A model generated the notes under the pieces. That model did no database searches. It was not told the origin of the DNA and was given only the letters and a program-made list of their open reading frames with translations. A DNA stretch of 64,000 bases from Cryptococcus deneoformans JEC21 (taxonomy: Eukaryota; Basidiomycota; Tremellomycetes; Tremellales; Cryptococcaceae): NCBI RefSeq assembly GCF_000091045.1, contig NC_006694.1, forward strand, positions 804,001 to 868,000, in the 5' to 3' direction. Shown one piece after another: positions 34,601-45,570 of the stretch (position 1 is the stretch's first letter; each line of letters begins with the position of its first letter). The translations under genes were made by a program, and so were the position numbers.

Positions 34601-34847
34601 ACCGTAGTGGCTCATCGTCCTCCATTTCTTCATCGTCATCTATAGCAGCGCCTTTTGCTGCTTGCTTCTCGGGACTACCCGGCTTAAATTCACTGCTTTC
34701 TCCCGAGGATATACTGATATCGTCGTCATCTTTTGGAGGTCTTGAACTGCTTCCTTGGCCCGAATTTTCTTCATCAGACAGATCATGAAGTCCAGGAGCA
34801 ATGTCAGAGTACTGGCGTTGAGGCTTTCGTTGGCGAAGGGATACCAT
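31649..34847 (-). CDS. TFC6: TFIIIC WD40 subunit, Tfc6/GTF3C2-like
   Basis: TFIIIC binds the B box of tRNA genes and recruits RNA polymerase III; Tfc6 (tau91, human GTF3C2) is its WD40 subunit. Eleven exons run 34847-33967, 33904-33780, 33724-33620, 33546-33257, 33206-33053, 32982-32881, 32825-32769, 32684-32496, 32426-32281, 32184-32077 and 32005-31649 (837 residues). A disordered Ser/Asp/Glu-rich N-terminus (about 180 residues) is followed by a helical part and the propeller. Diagnostic blocks are GGPIWGLDWCPI, KGSIQIWSLL, GGNAMQIRWMPLG, KLGIIAAVQLDGSVSFYPVP, VRLTIPDANCTTFDW, SRLAVGLDTGHVVVWD, VVTGAYDGSTKILDVRD and VVTAGADGALIMVNHADG. The third intron has a GC donor. The last intron ends in a C9-A12-G run. 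The identification rests on the match to GTF3C2 blocks. Confidence 0.8.
32007..32028. repeat. T12-G10 homopolymer pair in a Tfc6 intron
   Basis: About twelve T and then about ten G on the plus strand lie inside the last intron of the Tfc6 gene. Read in the gene sense this is a C run and an A run directly ahead of the 3' splice AG at 32006. Lengths may be unreliable. Confidence 0.85.
32711..32758. repeat. Tandem GGATGGGGAATG-type repeat in a Tfc6 intron
   Basis: The intron at 32685-32768 contains GGATG and GGAATG units repeated about five times. It is a simple, G-rich minisatellite wholly inside the intron. Confidence 0.8.
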
Positions 34848-35044
34848 TTGGATATTGTGTGGGATTTGGAATGAAGTATGCAGTGGTTTTGTTTGTTCGA
34901 GATGGGTTTCTGAACGCGAGGTGGAGGTGTGAAATAACATTGCGTCAGCATTTTCAGCGAGAAACCACGGCGGCTACGTAACAAGCGTGAACAAAACCCA
35001 AACGACGATCCATCTTCGCTTTCCACAACCGACAATCCATCGCA

Positions 35045-36730
35045 ATGCCCCCAAGACTGACAAGGATAACACCCAGGCCTCGGATGCTGGTGCTCTCGAG
35101 GCCGCTGGCCAGACCACTTAGTTCGGACACTCGTTCGCCTTCCAACAAGATCACCACAGCTCCATTCCGACTGGCTCCGGCAGATGCTTTGAACAAGATG
35201 TACATCAATGCTCTTCTGGCCTCGGGTAAGACATTGATACTCAAGGTATGACATGTTCTCACAAATGCCTTAGCTTCTATCCCCAATATCGTCTACGCAT
35301 TCCTCCTCAGGCTCTTTGGTCCTTCCGTAACGCCTCTCGCAACAGAATTCGGACTCGGCTCAAAGCTCGAACTGAGGGGCACTATGAAAGCTGCTCTCTA
35401 CCCTGCTTGGAGGGTGGACTCCATCTTGGAGGGAAAAGCCAGTGTTGATAGTGCAGGGGGCGTGGCCAAGAGACTAGAGCCAAAGGTGTGGATCAGTACA
35501 AGTGAAGCATATGTGCCTGGTAATACCTACCTGCTTCTCTCAAAAGGCGACAACTAATGCTACTATGGTGCATAGGAAATCCATTCGCACCCCTATCTTA
35601 TCTGTCTTTTGCCGTTCCTCCTCTACCCAATGACCTTCCCATATACAATCCCTCAAAGCACCTGCGACAGCTTGAAGACGATGGTTTGGAGATCGTCCCA
35701 GTCCCTTTTACTGTCAGCCCTTTAGGCTTGGGCAAGTTAATCAGAAGTAGAATTGGGCAGTTGACGAGATGGGAAAATTTGAAGATTGATGAATCAAAGT
35801 TTAAAGAGACTATGGTATGTATTACCCCTCTTCGCACACTTTCGTGAACTTGATAAAACTCGGGCTGACGCAACCGTCTAGGTGGCTTGCTACCCGCTCT
35901 TGCTTCCTATATACCTTGCTGAATTCGAGTACGACCAAGGAGAGGATGGGAAACGACAATTCACAATCGTAATGGACGCCCATGACGACAATCCCAAAAA
36001 CTGTCGAGTCAGCTGGCCTCCTCCCCCGCACCTCGTTGAAAGGTATTTTCGCCATTCCTCATCGTGTCATTGTAAAAACGAGAAGTGAGGTTAGCTGATA
36101 ACCACTTTTCAAAAATAGCGGTCGATTTGACAAAAACTATTATGTCAACCCGGCCCCATTCCTCCCCAACGCTAATCTCACAATCTACCCTTCACCCGGA
36201 CCTCAACCCATTCCAGGCACTATGCGTAACAAACTCATCGAAGCTTACCAGACCTGGATGTCACCTGCGCCCGATCTCGAGAACGTTGAGCACATTAACC
36301 CTTCGCCTATGGTTGCCGTGCAAGATGAGGAAGGTGGTGTGGTGGATTGGGAAGATGAGAGGATCATGAGCTGGAGTGGGGTGGAGAGGGAGGAGAATGG
36401 AGAGTATCTCGAAATGGCGCTGAGGACACAAAAGGGACTTGAAACACTGGAAGTAAGTTACGGCCTCTGTCATCTCATTTTCTCGCTAATGAATTATCCT
36501 TTTGGCAGACAATGAAACTCGTCTCTCGACGTACGCCTGATAAAGATCTCAAGGGTCTCGTCATCAATACGAACGGCCCCCGTCCGCACTTTGAGCGAAA
36601 GAGTCTCGCCGATATGGAGACACAATTGCAGAGGGATATCGAGAAGATGAAGGAAGAGCTGGAAGATCTGAAGCCTGGATGGTTGAAGAGCTTTGAGGCG
36701 AAACAGCAGACCGAGAAAACGTCTGAGTAA
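35045..36730 (+). CDS. Conserved protein with mitochondrial-type N-terminus
   Basis: Exons are 35045-35225, 35274-35519, 35576-35814, 35882-36042, 36119-36452 and 36509-36730 (460 residues). The first 40 residues are rich in Arg, Ser and Pro without acids (RITPRPRMLVLSRPLARPL), as in mitochondrial presequences. The next segment is ALNKMYINALLASASIPNIV, then a hydrophobic helix. A later block VACYPLLLPIYLAEFEY is the most conserved-looking part, followed by DAHDDNPKNCRVSW. The C-terminus is a Lys/Glu helix. The donor at 35226 is chosen because joining to 35274 restores the frame. I do not recognise the family and assign no function. Its start lies 197 bp from the divergent Tfc6 start. Confidence 0.8.
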
Positions 36731-36850
36731 AGAGGCATGTTTTATGAGAAGTCATTGTAATGCATCATCATCATGAATTCATCTGACAGACCATGTCTAA
36801 ATCTCTACAACTATATTTGGCTACAAAAAGTCCATTTAAAAATAAGCTGC

Positions 36851-39800
36851 TCATCCTCCAGCTTCGCCATTAACAACAACTGATTTTCCCTTTTCCTTTC
36901 CCTTTCCTTTCCCTTTATCCTTCACTTCATTCGCACTGTCCTTCTTCCCAATTGCATACCCTTGGAATTCTTTTTGTACCCTCTCATAATGCTTCAGCTC
37001 TTCCTTGCTCACACTTGGAACCAGCTTGATCAACGCCTCTTCAAAATCTTTCTGCTTCACGATCACCTCGGTCTCCTCCTTGGTCGCCATCTTCGCCAAG
37101 TAGTATTGCGACGTCAACTCTCCAGGCCATGTTTTAAGAGAAGGATCTTCTCCCATAGACGCTGAAGCATTTAGCTTGGCGATAGTACGATCCACCGCCT
37201 CTGCTTGCCGTGTCATAGCTCCCAACATTGCATCCGCACACAGCGCGTACAAGTCCGCACCTGTATAATTGAAGGGACATTGCTCCGCAATCTTCCCTAT
37301 ATCCAGGTCTGGGTGGAGATTAAACTTGCGCGTGAGTGCCGTTAGGATGCTTGCCTGGGCGGTATGAGTTGTAGGGATAGAGAGGTAGAGCATCTTGTCA
37401 AATCGACCTGGTCGGAGTAATGCAGGGTCGAGCAAATCTGGTCTATTTGTCGCACCCATCACAAACACCCCTCCACGACTGGAGGACATACCATCGAGCT
37501 CTGCCAACAGCTGGCTCACTATCCGATCCATCACTCCACCCGAATCGCCCTGATTGCCTCTCTTGGGTGCTATAGAGTCGAGCTCGTCCATAAAAATGAC
37601 ACAGGGAGCTGCATCTCTTGCGCGTTGGAAAATACGGCGGACGTTGGCCTCGGATTCACCGATATACATATTCAGTAACTCGGGACCTTTGACGGAGAAG
37701 AAGTTGAGAGAGAAGGATGTGGCGACTGCTTTGGCGAGGAGAGTTTTACCAGTACCTGGTGGACCGTAAAGTAGTATACCTGTAACATGCGCATCAGCAT
37801 AGCGCCTTGGTCAATGGTTACGATAGATGACTCACCAGAGCGTTTCTTAAGACCTTCCCCAAACATCTCAGGCCTTTCCAAAGGCAGCTGGATTGTGTCC
37901 AAAATATCCTGCTTGACACTGACCAATCCACCCACATCATCCCATGAGACATTCGGAATCTTGGGTGCACCTATGCTATCCGAATACGCCGCACGTGCCT
38001 TGGAGAGAGCATGCCTAAAGTCCTCAGAAGTAATAGATATCCCTGCTTGCTGGGCCTGGGGAAAGGATACACATGAAGAAGTAGAGCGTTTGACGGCCGC
38101 AATCCATGCCAGGTGGACTAACGAGTTAATATCTCCCGCGTTCAAAGCTGCGGTCTGCCTCGCAAGAGCTCTGGTATCCACATCAGGAGCGACCTCGTAA
38201 TCCTCCAGCTTGTATTCCATGATAGCCAGTCTTTCATCTTCATTTGGAGCTTTCAGTTCAATTTCTTGCTTAAAGCAAGCCAATACCTCTGACGGCACAG
38301 CATCCGCATCCGCCGTGGTACCTACCACAATCACTGGCCAACTTGATGAAGATCCAGAGCTTGAGTCCGAAGTTTGTCTTGCACCATCGATGACTTCTTC
38401 GAGTATTTTAACGACGGATGGCGGTCTACCGAAGGGTGAATTGGATTTGGACGAGAGAGCTTCAACATGGTGGAGAACGAGAAGAGATGGGGAACATGAA
38501 ATAGACTTTGAAAGTCGAGCGAGGAGCGTTCCTGATGTTACTTCAGGTGTATCGCCAGTTATGTCGTAACAGTCCACCTTCACCTAGATTAGGTCACAGC
38601 GATAATTTCCATTGAGGGAGAGCTTACAGTGACAATGTTGAACCCGATGTCGTCCGCGATACATTCTATGAGAGATCTCTTTCCAGCTCCTCGTGAGCCT
38701 TTTACGATGATTGAAAGCTGGGGTCGAAAAGCTGTGGAAGTCTGGAAGAATGCGGAATTTAAGATATCCGAAAGCTTTGTGTATGCTGACCTGGAAAATG
38801 GAGGTGGGTTCGAACCTGCTTCCTTAAATCAGCACCTTTGACTGGATAAGGAAAAAAAACTGCGTACGGATCCCGCACCATCTCTTATCCCATCCTTTTT
38901 GTTCAATCCGCGCCTTCTCCAGTCCTTCATATACTAGTTCCGTCCCGTCTCCAATCCAACATCCTAATTCTCCAGCTCGTGCCTTAGCTGTTGTAGATGA
39001 TCTAAAATCTTCTTCTATTGGGACCAGGGGATTATAAGAGATGGACGTTACAGCAAAGTAGACTATGCTTGTTGGTGTCGACGGTATTTTCGAGAAGAAT
39101 GGTGAGGGACTGTCTGATTCAGAGCCAGAGTCCGTATCGTCCTCACTTTCGGCCGCAATGGACTTTTGCCGCTCATCGTCGGTAACGGTCTTATCCAACC
39201 AGACAGGAATACCCAGTATATCACCCCGTCTCACCATACTCACATATTCCTGAGCATCTCCCCTTCTTTTCCGGTTTTTGGGCACAAACAAAGTGGTCTG
39301 ACCTCGTAGCCATGATCGTTCATACCGTTTATCCACTGCTTCAGCAGTTGCTATCCGTGTGAGTGTTATTTTGTTTGCGATCGGCAAAGTGGGAGAGCGA
39401 GCACCAAACGGTGTTGGAACAACAGTCAATTGAGGTAAGCTTGATGATGATGAGGAGGGAATAAGAGAGCGGTACAGGGACGGTGAGAGAAGGATGGTAT
39501 TCGCAGGTCTGAAAAGCAGGTGAGCAAAGGGGACAAACAGTAAGATTAGGCTTACAGCTCATCATCTGACTCGTCAAGAAGTTCCCAAGCCAAGGCCTTC
39601 ACCAATCTTCCACTCGCCTGAGCTTGTCCTATTGGCTTCACCAACACCTACCCCACCGTTAGACAGACTTCGAACTGCAATGCCAAACACTTACCCAATC
39701 ACCTTCAAATATCCCTGCTCTGCCTAGCCCTCCCACGCCCATCCAACAAACATCATCCCCTCCCCCATCAACGGCCTTCCCTTCGGCAACAACAGGGTTG

Positions 39801-40781
39801 AACCTCACCCCCCTATCTTCTAATTCTTCGTGTTGCAGAACCTCTTCAACGGGGGCAACAGGTGATATAGGCCGGACGCCGGCTCCAGGTGGACGGGGAG
39901 TGAGAGATCCGGAAGTTGTACTTGACAAAGCCATCAATTCTTCATCTTCCAGTGCTTCGCCGTCTGGTAAATCATCTTTTAGAGACAAAGAAAGAGAGGA
40001 GGAGAGGAAAGCGTCAGCGTCAAAGTTGGCGAGTGAAAGATGGGTCTTGCTAAAACTGCCCTCGCTCATCCCATCTCCTAATGGCGTTTGTATTAATGGG
40101 TAGGAGTCCGCGAAGAAAAACGTATTTGAGATGATAATGTTGGTTTCAGCGGTCAAAATGCCTTGATAAACGGGCTCGAGCATAAGGACTTTATACTGGT
40201 TTGTCGTTATACCTGACTTGCATGATATGATGGCCCCTTGACGTATGATAGGATAATTGCTATCACGCCAGATGTCCGAGAAGTCAATGTCTTCTGAAGT
40301 ATTTGAAGACGATCGATCATCGGGGTTGTCAAAGGCCGGTTGCAGGACTGCTAGAGATAGATTTATGGGCTGATGAACAAGGAGGGATATCGGAAGCGGT
40401 GTCGGGTAGAATGATGGTATCAGAGACGGGTGTACCAAGATTATAGATTCCAGTCTCTGTGACATGCGTTAACGACTACACTTTTGATTCCGACCGAGCA
40501 GTAATCACCTTGTCTTCTTCGCCTTCTTCAACCCATACTACTGTAGACTTTCCTTTCATTTTCCCTTTCCCTCGACGCAATCTACCATCTTCGGGCCATT
40601 TTATAGCCACACATACCCTATTGTTATCTCCTCCTTCTGTCTCCCACCGTCTAGTTGTGCGCAAACGATTCCATAAAATGCTGTTTGCGCGGGCGGTTTG
40701 ATGTGCGAAAGGACTCGAAGGGGATTGGGCTACTAGCAACGGCTCCACTTGTGCCCACAGAGGTGGGAGTTCCATGAGCAT
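36851..40781 (-). CDS. PEX6: Peroxisomal AAA ATPase Pex6
   Basis: Pex6 forms a hetero-hexamer with Pex1 that pulls the import receptor Pex5 out of the peroxisomal membrane. Exons are 40781-40509, 40456-39695, 39647-39556, 39508-38868, 38815-38628, 38583-37836 and 37779-36851 (1210 residues). The N-terminal half is divergent. D1 (about 590-800) has a degenerate Walker A (GSRGAGKRS, with Arg where Ser or Thr is usual) and lacks a recognisable Walker B ([10 protein letters not shown]). D2 starts at [17 protein letters not shown], with Walker A GPPGTGKT (about 907), Walker [33 protein letters not shown] and [13 protein letters not shown]. The C-terminus is a Lys/Gly-rich tail. The D2 signature with [13 protein letters not shown] and the D1/D2 pattern support Pex6 over Cdc48. 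Confidence 0.93.
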
Positions 40782-41159
40782 TTTGCCCTCTTTTGCTATG
40801 CTCTTTTTAAACGAGTTGTTGTAAAGGTCGAAGAACAAGCTACGAATTTGTCAATACGTTATGCTGACACTTTAAGTGGTGGACTACCACCATTTACCGG
40901 ACGAAAGGTTCCAAAGTTAACCGGTGTGCCTGTAGTTACGTAACTAGTGTATGCCATACTTTTATTTTTTAAAATAAGTAACAGAGAAAAACTAAAGGCA
41001 CTGAGATCGGGACAAATCCACCCCTAAAAAGTCACCTTTGCGGAGATTTTCTGATGTCCTTGTCGCTCTCGACCCCTTTGCTCAAAATAATGAAATTTCA
41101 ACGAGCAATTCTTAAAACCGTTGCTAACAATCACCTAAACCCGGACAGACGCAAACCAA
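40782..41159. other. Divergent promoter between Pex6 and nucleolar-type gene
   Basis: This 378-bp divergent spacer has an AT-rich stretch around 40950-40990 and no repeat, RNA gene or coding signal. Confidence 0.5.
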
Positions 41160-42628
41160 ATGGCCAAGAAGAAGTCTGTAAACGCTCCCATTTCAATTCG
41201 TCCCGCCTCTGGAAAGAGAATTACCTTCGACGAGGACAACGATGCTTCTTTCGAATTTGGAAATGAGGGTGAATCCTCTGGCAGTAGCACTAAAAACGTC
41301 AAGCAAGACCACGAGGATGAGAACGGGGAGGACAGCGATGATGAAGCCCCTGAAGCGGTTGGTATAAATGTTGCCCACGAAGCTGAGAGAGCTGCCGCGC
41401 AGCGGGAAGCAACGTAGGTCCATTTGGTCCGTCGTACATTCCTTTGAAGCTAAAGTACGGCGGTAGTGAAAGAGAGGCGAAGTCGAAAGCTGCCCGCGCT
41501 CGAGCGCAAGCTATCGCCAATGTTAAGCAAGGAAAGAGAATGGCTCAAGATCAAGCACAAGTTAAGAATAACGGGAAGGGCAAGGCCGTGGTATCCAAGC
41601 CGGAGAAGAAGGGAAAGCAACAAGCTGAGAGTGAAGACGAGAGTGAGGATGAAGATGAGGATGAGGAGACACGAAGACTGAGAAAGAGAATGGAGGCTGC
41701 TATGGCCCAAGCCTCTGACGAGGAGTCCGATCTCGATGACGATGACAACGACGAAGAACAAGACGACAACAGTGACATCTCCTCTGGCTCAGAGGAAGAG
41801 CTTGGCGATCAACAATCTTTCCATACCGACTCTGATGCTGTTCATTTCTCTGATGAAGGAGGGCTAGAAGGTTATCAGGACGATGGTGACGAATCAGATG
41901 ACTCTGAGAAACTCGAAGACCTCCCAATGGATAGTAAGAGCAAAACAATGTGGGCTCAGATGCAAGCTATGATGGAAGCTACGGAGAAGCGAGCAGGCGT
42001 TACCTCCGATGGGGTTGACAGTGGAAAGACAGAAAAAAGGGCCAAGACGCAGGAGGAAAAGTCCGAGGAAAGGAAGCGAAAGGCAAAGGAACAGTCCGAA
42101 AACGAAGATAAGGAAAAAAGCGATGAGGAGGAAGAGAACGATGACGAGGCCCAGTGGGATTTGGCGCCTGGTGTCAAACCTTTACCAAAGTCTGTTCTCC
42201 AGGCAGCTGTCAAGGCAGAAGAGGAGAAGAAGGCTAGAGAAGCCGAGAAGAAGGCGAGCCAAAAAGTTGAACAGGGTGCGGAGCAAAGTAGGAGAAAGAA
42301 GAGAAAGATTGCCAAGGTTGAGACTAGTCGAAAGGTGTCGTGAGTATTGGGTCTTTCTTTACCGACATTGTCCGAGTTCAGTTTCTGATAATCATGTCTT
42401 CCTAGTGACAAGACTACCCTCCATCTTCTTCCACAAACACTCTCCTCCGCCGGCCCTGCTGCTCTTCCACCCATCATTGACGCCAGATCTAGGCCGGGCG
42501 GTACTGCCCCTGCGGGGAAGGCGACTGTAAACAAGTTCTACAAGCGCGCCATGAAGAACAGCGGGGTCGTCCCTGGAAGAAGTCCTTTAGATGGAAGGAG
42601 AAGAGCTGTTAGCCATGCTTTGCGATAG
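41160..42628 (+). CDS. Acidic/basic charged protein, probable nucleolar or ribosome-biogenesis factor
   Basis: Exons are 41160-41361, 41418-42339 and 42406-42628 (448 residues). The protein opens with a basic motif (AKKKSVNAPISIRPASGKRI), then alternating Asp/Glu-rich and Lys/Arg-rich blocks, including EDESEDEDEDEETRRL and GKAVVSKPEKKGKQ. Near the C-terminus are WDLAPGVKPLPKSVLQAAV, a long Lys/Glu helix, RRKKRKIAK, and a conserved-looking end KFYKRAMKNSGVVPGR. This composition is typical of nucleolar ribosome-assembly proteins, but I cannot name the family. The first intron is chosen because G-GT-CCA joins the frame and gives PFGPSYIPLKLKYGG; the spliced-out stretch could alternatively be coding, so this boundary is the weak point. 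Confidence 0.7.
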
Positions 42629-43137
42629 GTTTTTTAGCGGTGGATGGGGAATTTTATTTATTTTTTAGTTTTTTTTTTTTTTCGTTGAGGATGATTATGT
42701 GCTGTAGTATGAGCTTATATGACTTGCTTTGTATGCATATATTCCTCCCAGATGTAGAGTTTTACAACGAAAATGGGCTAATGGTCGCGTTAATGCGAAG
42801 GACCGAGATATACCATAAACGATGATAATCCTAGTGACTCTGTCGATGATAATGCATATTTTGAGAGACTATAATAATAATAACAATGCAGTTGACGTAA
42901 ACTTATTTGAATTAGCTGTGGTGAATGGCAAGTAAAATGACTCAAGATGCCTGATAAGATATGGTTTATATAAATGCCCGTTTCGCAACTATCAAGAGCA
43001 CACACAAACGAGCTGGCCAAGATCTTCCTTTTTAGATGTAACCTTCTTTCCTTCCTTCATCCCATCTTCGCTATTCGACACAATGTTCCTTTCTGAAATT
43101 ATTATTCTTGGGAGCGCTGTTCACCAGGCAGATAACG
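42629..43137. other. Convergent 3' flanks
   Basis: This 509-bp gap holds the 3' UTRs of the nucleolar-type gene (+) and the HSF-type gene (-). It has a T run at about 42669-42681 and no gene-like frame. Confidence 0.5.
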
Positions 43138-45570
43138 TCAATTGAGGAGGTTTCGTAATCCCGTTTTGCTCTCTGCTTCTTCCCCTGCCATCGTCATACG
43201 CGAGTCTTCGTTATCCCGCTCTTCTCTACCTAGCTCCACCGTGGAAGGCCCATTCATATCTTTGTGTTCCTCTCCTTTCTCAATCTCTCGGTGCTTTTCA
43301 ACGATGGGTGCCGGCCTGTAGAGCGGAGGAGGTACTGATGGTCCGCCACCATATAGAGATGGAGTTATAGTTTCCGGACCTCTCGAAGGGATTGACGAAG
43401 CGGGTCCAATACCATGAGAGGTTTGAGGAGGGAAGTAGGTTGGGTATATCTCCCTTTCTCTTATAGACTCACTAGTTGAAGGCCGTGTCAATAGAAGATC
43501 AGAGGACGTAGAGTTTCGAGGAGAAGTTCGAGGAGCTGCACGTTGGGATAAGATAGCTGATGAACTAGACTGGGCGGTTTGAGGCAAGCGAAGGTCCGTA
43601 ATAGAAGGGTGAGGATGTCCTGGAAAAGGCGGTATCTCAACTACAACGGCACATCAGATGGGACAAGGTGATAGAAATGATGGGAGACTTACAGCCCAGG
43701 CGAGCGTTTCGCTCACGAGTACTGTCCCTACTATCGGAGCGCTCTCGTCCCCCACCACTCGCCATGATAGCTAACGCGTCAGAAGCCATGAACGCTTCAT
43801 ACTTATGGCGCATATCGGCGTTTTGGCGACTCAGAGTATCTTGTAGCGCCCGCAGTTCGGGTGAAGCATCTGATCGCATACTCTCGTTAACATGTGCATT
43901 CCGGGATACATTGCCACAGAGGACTTACGCTGATCACCTGCAGCCCATCCAATCATCTGTAAGAGGTAGCTCGTGAAGTCGAGGTTGTTTCGCACATGCT
44001 CAATACGATCATTATTCAGCACGTCTGTGAGCTTTTGCACCTTGTCTTCCAAGACAGACATTTGGTTGAGAAGAGTTTCTGCACTGGGCGAATGCGCCGG
44101 CCCATATAGAGGTGATTCTGGATATCCAGGGTGATAGAAGCGCTGTGTTGTAAGAACCGGACGATTAGGATCTGGATGATAACGTATTGGGATCTGATTA
44201 TCTGGAGGCGGGGGCATGCGTTGAACTGCGGGAAGTGGATCCCAAGCCATACCACGCGTTGGAGAGCGACCATCGTCTTTGCGAGTAGCAAACCCATCGC
44301 TGTAAGGATAGGTGGCTGACCTTTGAGGTTGGCCATGGATATGAGGAGGAGATGGCATGCGATAAGGGACTGGTACAGCATCTCTCATCCAGCCTGCCAC
44401 AGGTTTAATCGGGTTAGAAGTACTAGGAGGCAGTTCATCAGTGGGTGACGTGACAGTATTAGAGCCATCGGGGGCACTGGGTCGGGACGATTTCCTCTTA
44501 ATGCTGGGAAGCAGATGCGCTTCGCCACGGCGAAAAAGGCTGTGTCTGAATTCCCAAGCTTGAGGATCGGTGGAAGTTGAATATATATCGTTGACCTAAT
44601 AGGCTTAGGATTAGATGCACGGCGAAAGGTAAAAGATGCGAAATCGGACGCTAACGGAGAAAAAGACGAACTTTATTAAACCTGCCGTAAGGAATATCAT
44701 GATAAGCATATGCAGCCACCGACAAGGTTATCGCGATGTGGTAATACATACGAGTACATGTTTAATTGGCGTACAAAGCTTTGCCAATTATTGTGCTTGA
44801 AATATCGAGGCAAAACCACTCTGCAAAAAAGAAAAAAATTATGTCAGCTGTATCCAAGGCATCTCGGTAGTAAAAATGAACTCCAATAGTCTATTGACGT
44901 ACTTTGAGAACTCGGTGGGATTAGGGCACGTAAAGGTTGTGCCATTGGCAGACCAATAGATTAATCCTGTCTTAGCGATGTCCTCATCTTCTAACATAGA
45001 ATACAGCTTCCCCACAAAGGCCGCCTGCGTTTTCGGCGGCGGATTGACAAGTGGCTGACCGGCTGAGACATTGAAGGTGATAGGCGAACTTGATTGCTGA
45101 GAAGCTGCGGCTATCTGGGCAGATGGATTTGAAGCAGGCCTTTGGCGACTAGAGGACTTCGAGGACGGTTGGGACTGTGAAGTAGTTGAGAAAGACGACG
45201 TGCCGCTCTCTGTATTAGACCAACCGAACTGATATGCACTCTGCTGATTGTGTTGAGATCTCGCAGTACTGTTGCTGCCATCGCTTGTACTATTTGAGGG
45301 ATGCGGAGGCGGTCTTTGGGGCCTGTCACGATCATCCCCATCAACCGAGTTAGAAGGTGACGAAAATGAGGAAGTTGACTGAGGGAATCTTGAAGATGAC
45401 GCTGTGAGGGGAGGGTCGCAATCCGCATAATTAGAATCTACTTCTTGGGAAACTAGGTCAAGGGTGTCAAAGTGTTCTTGCTTCACTCTTTTATCTAGCG
45501 ACTCCGAGCCGCTATGGAATGACAGCCTACGCTTGCCTGGTGTCCCACTGGATTTCTTTCTTTCGATCAT
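43138..45570 (-). CDS. HSF-type DNA-binding transcription factor
   Basis: Six exons run 45570-44903, 44820-44752, 44681-44672, 44595-43929, 43869-43693 and 43640-43138 (697 residues). The first 180 residues are Ser/Gln/Pro-rich and disordered. The HSF winged-helix domain (about 182-290) reads [64 protein letters not shown] and [12 protein letters not shown]. The third exon is only 10 nt and supplies SFNK, the residues needed in that position. A Leu-rich coiled coil follows ([15 protein letters not shown]), typical for trimerisation, then disordered Ser/Pro/Arg-rich tails. It is HSF-like, perhaps the Cryptococcus Hsf2; I have not checked which paralogue. The 5' flank is unusually long. Confidence 0.93.

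Noticed and set aside
41362..41417. Reading the 56-nt intron of the nucleolar-type gene as coding
   Set aside because: It would run into a stop shortly after, and no later splice restores the downstream frame.
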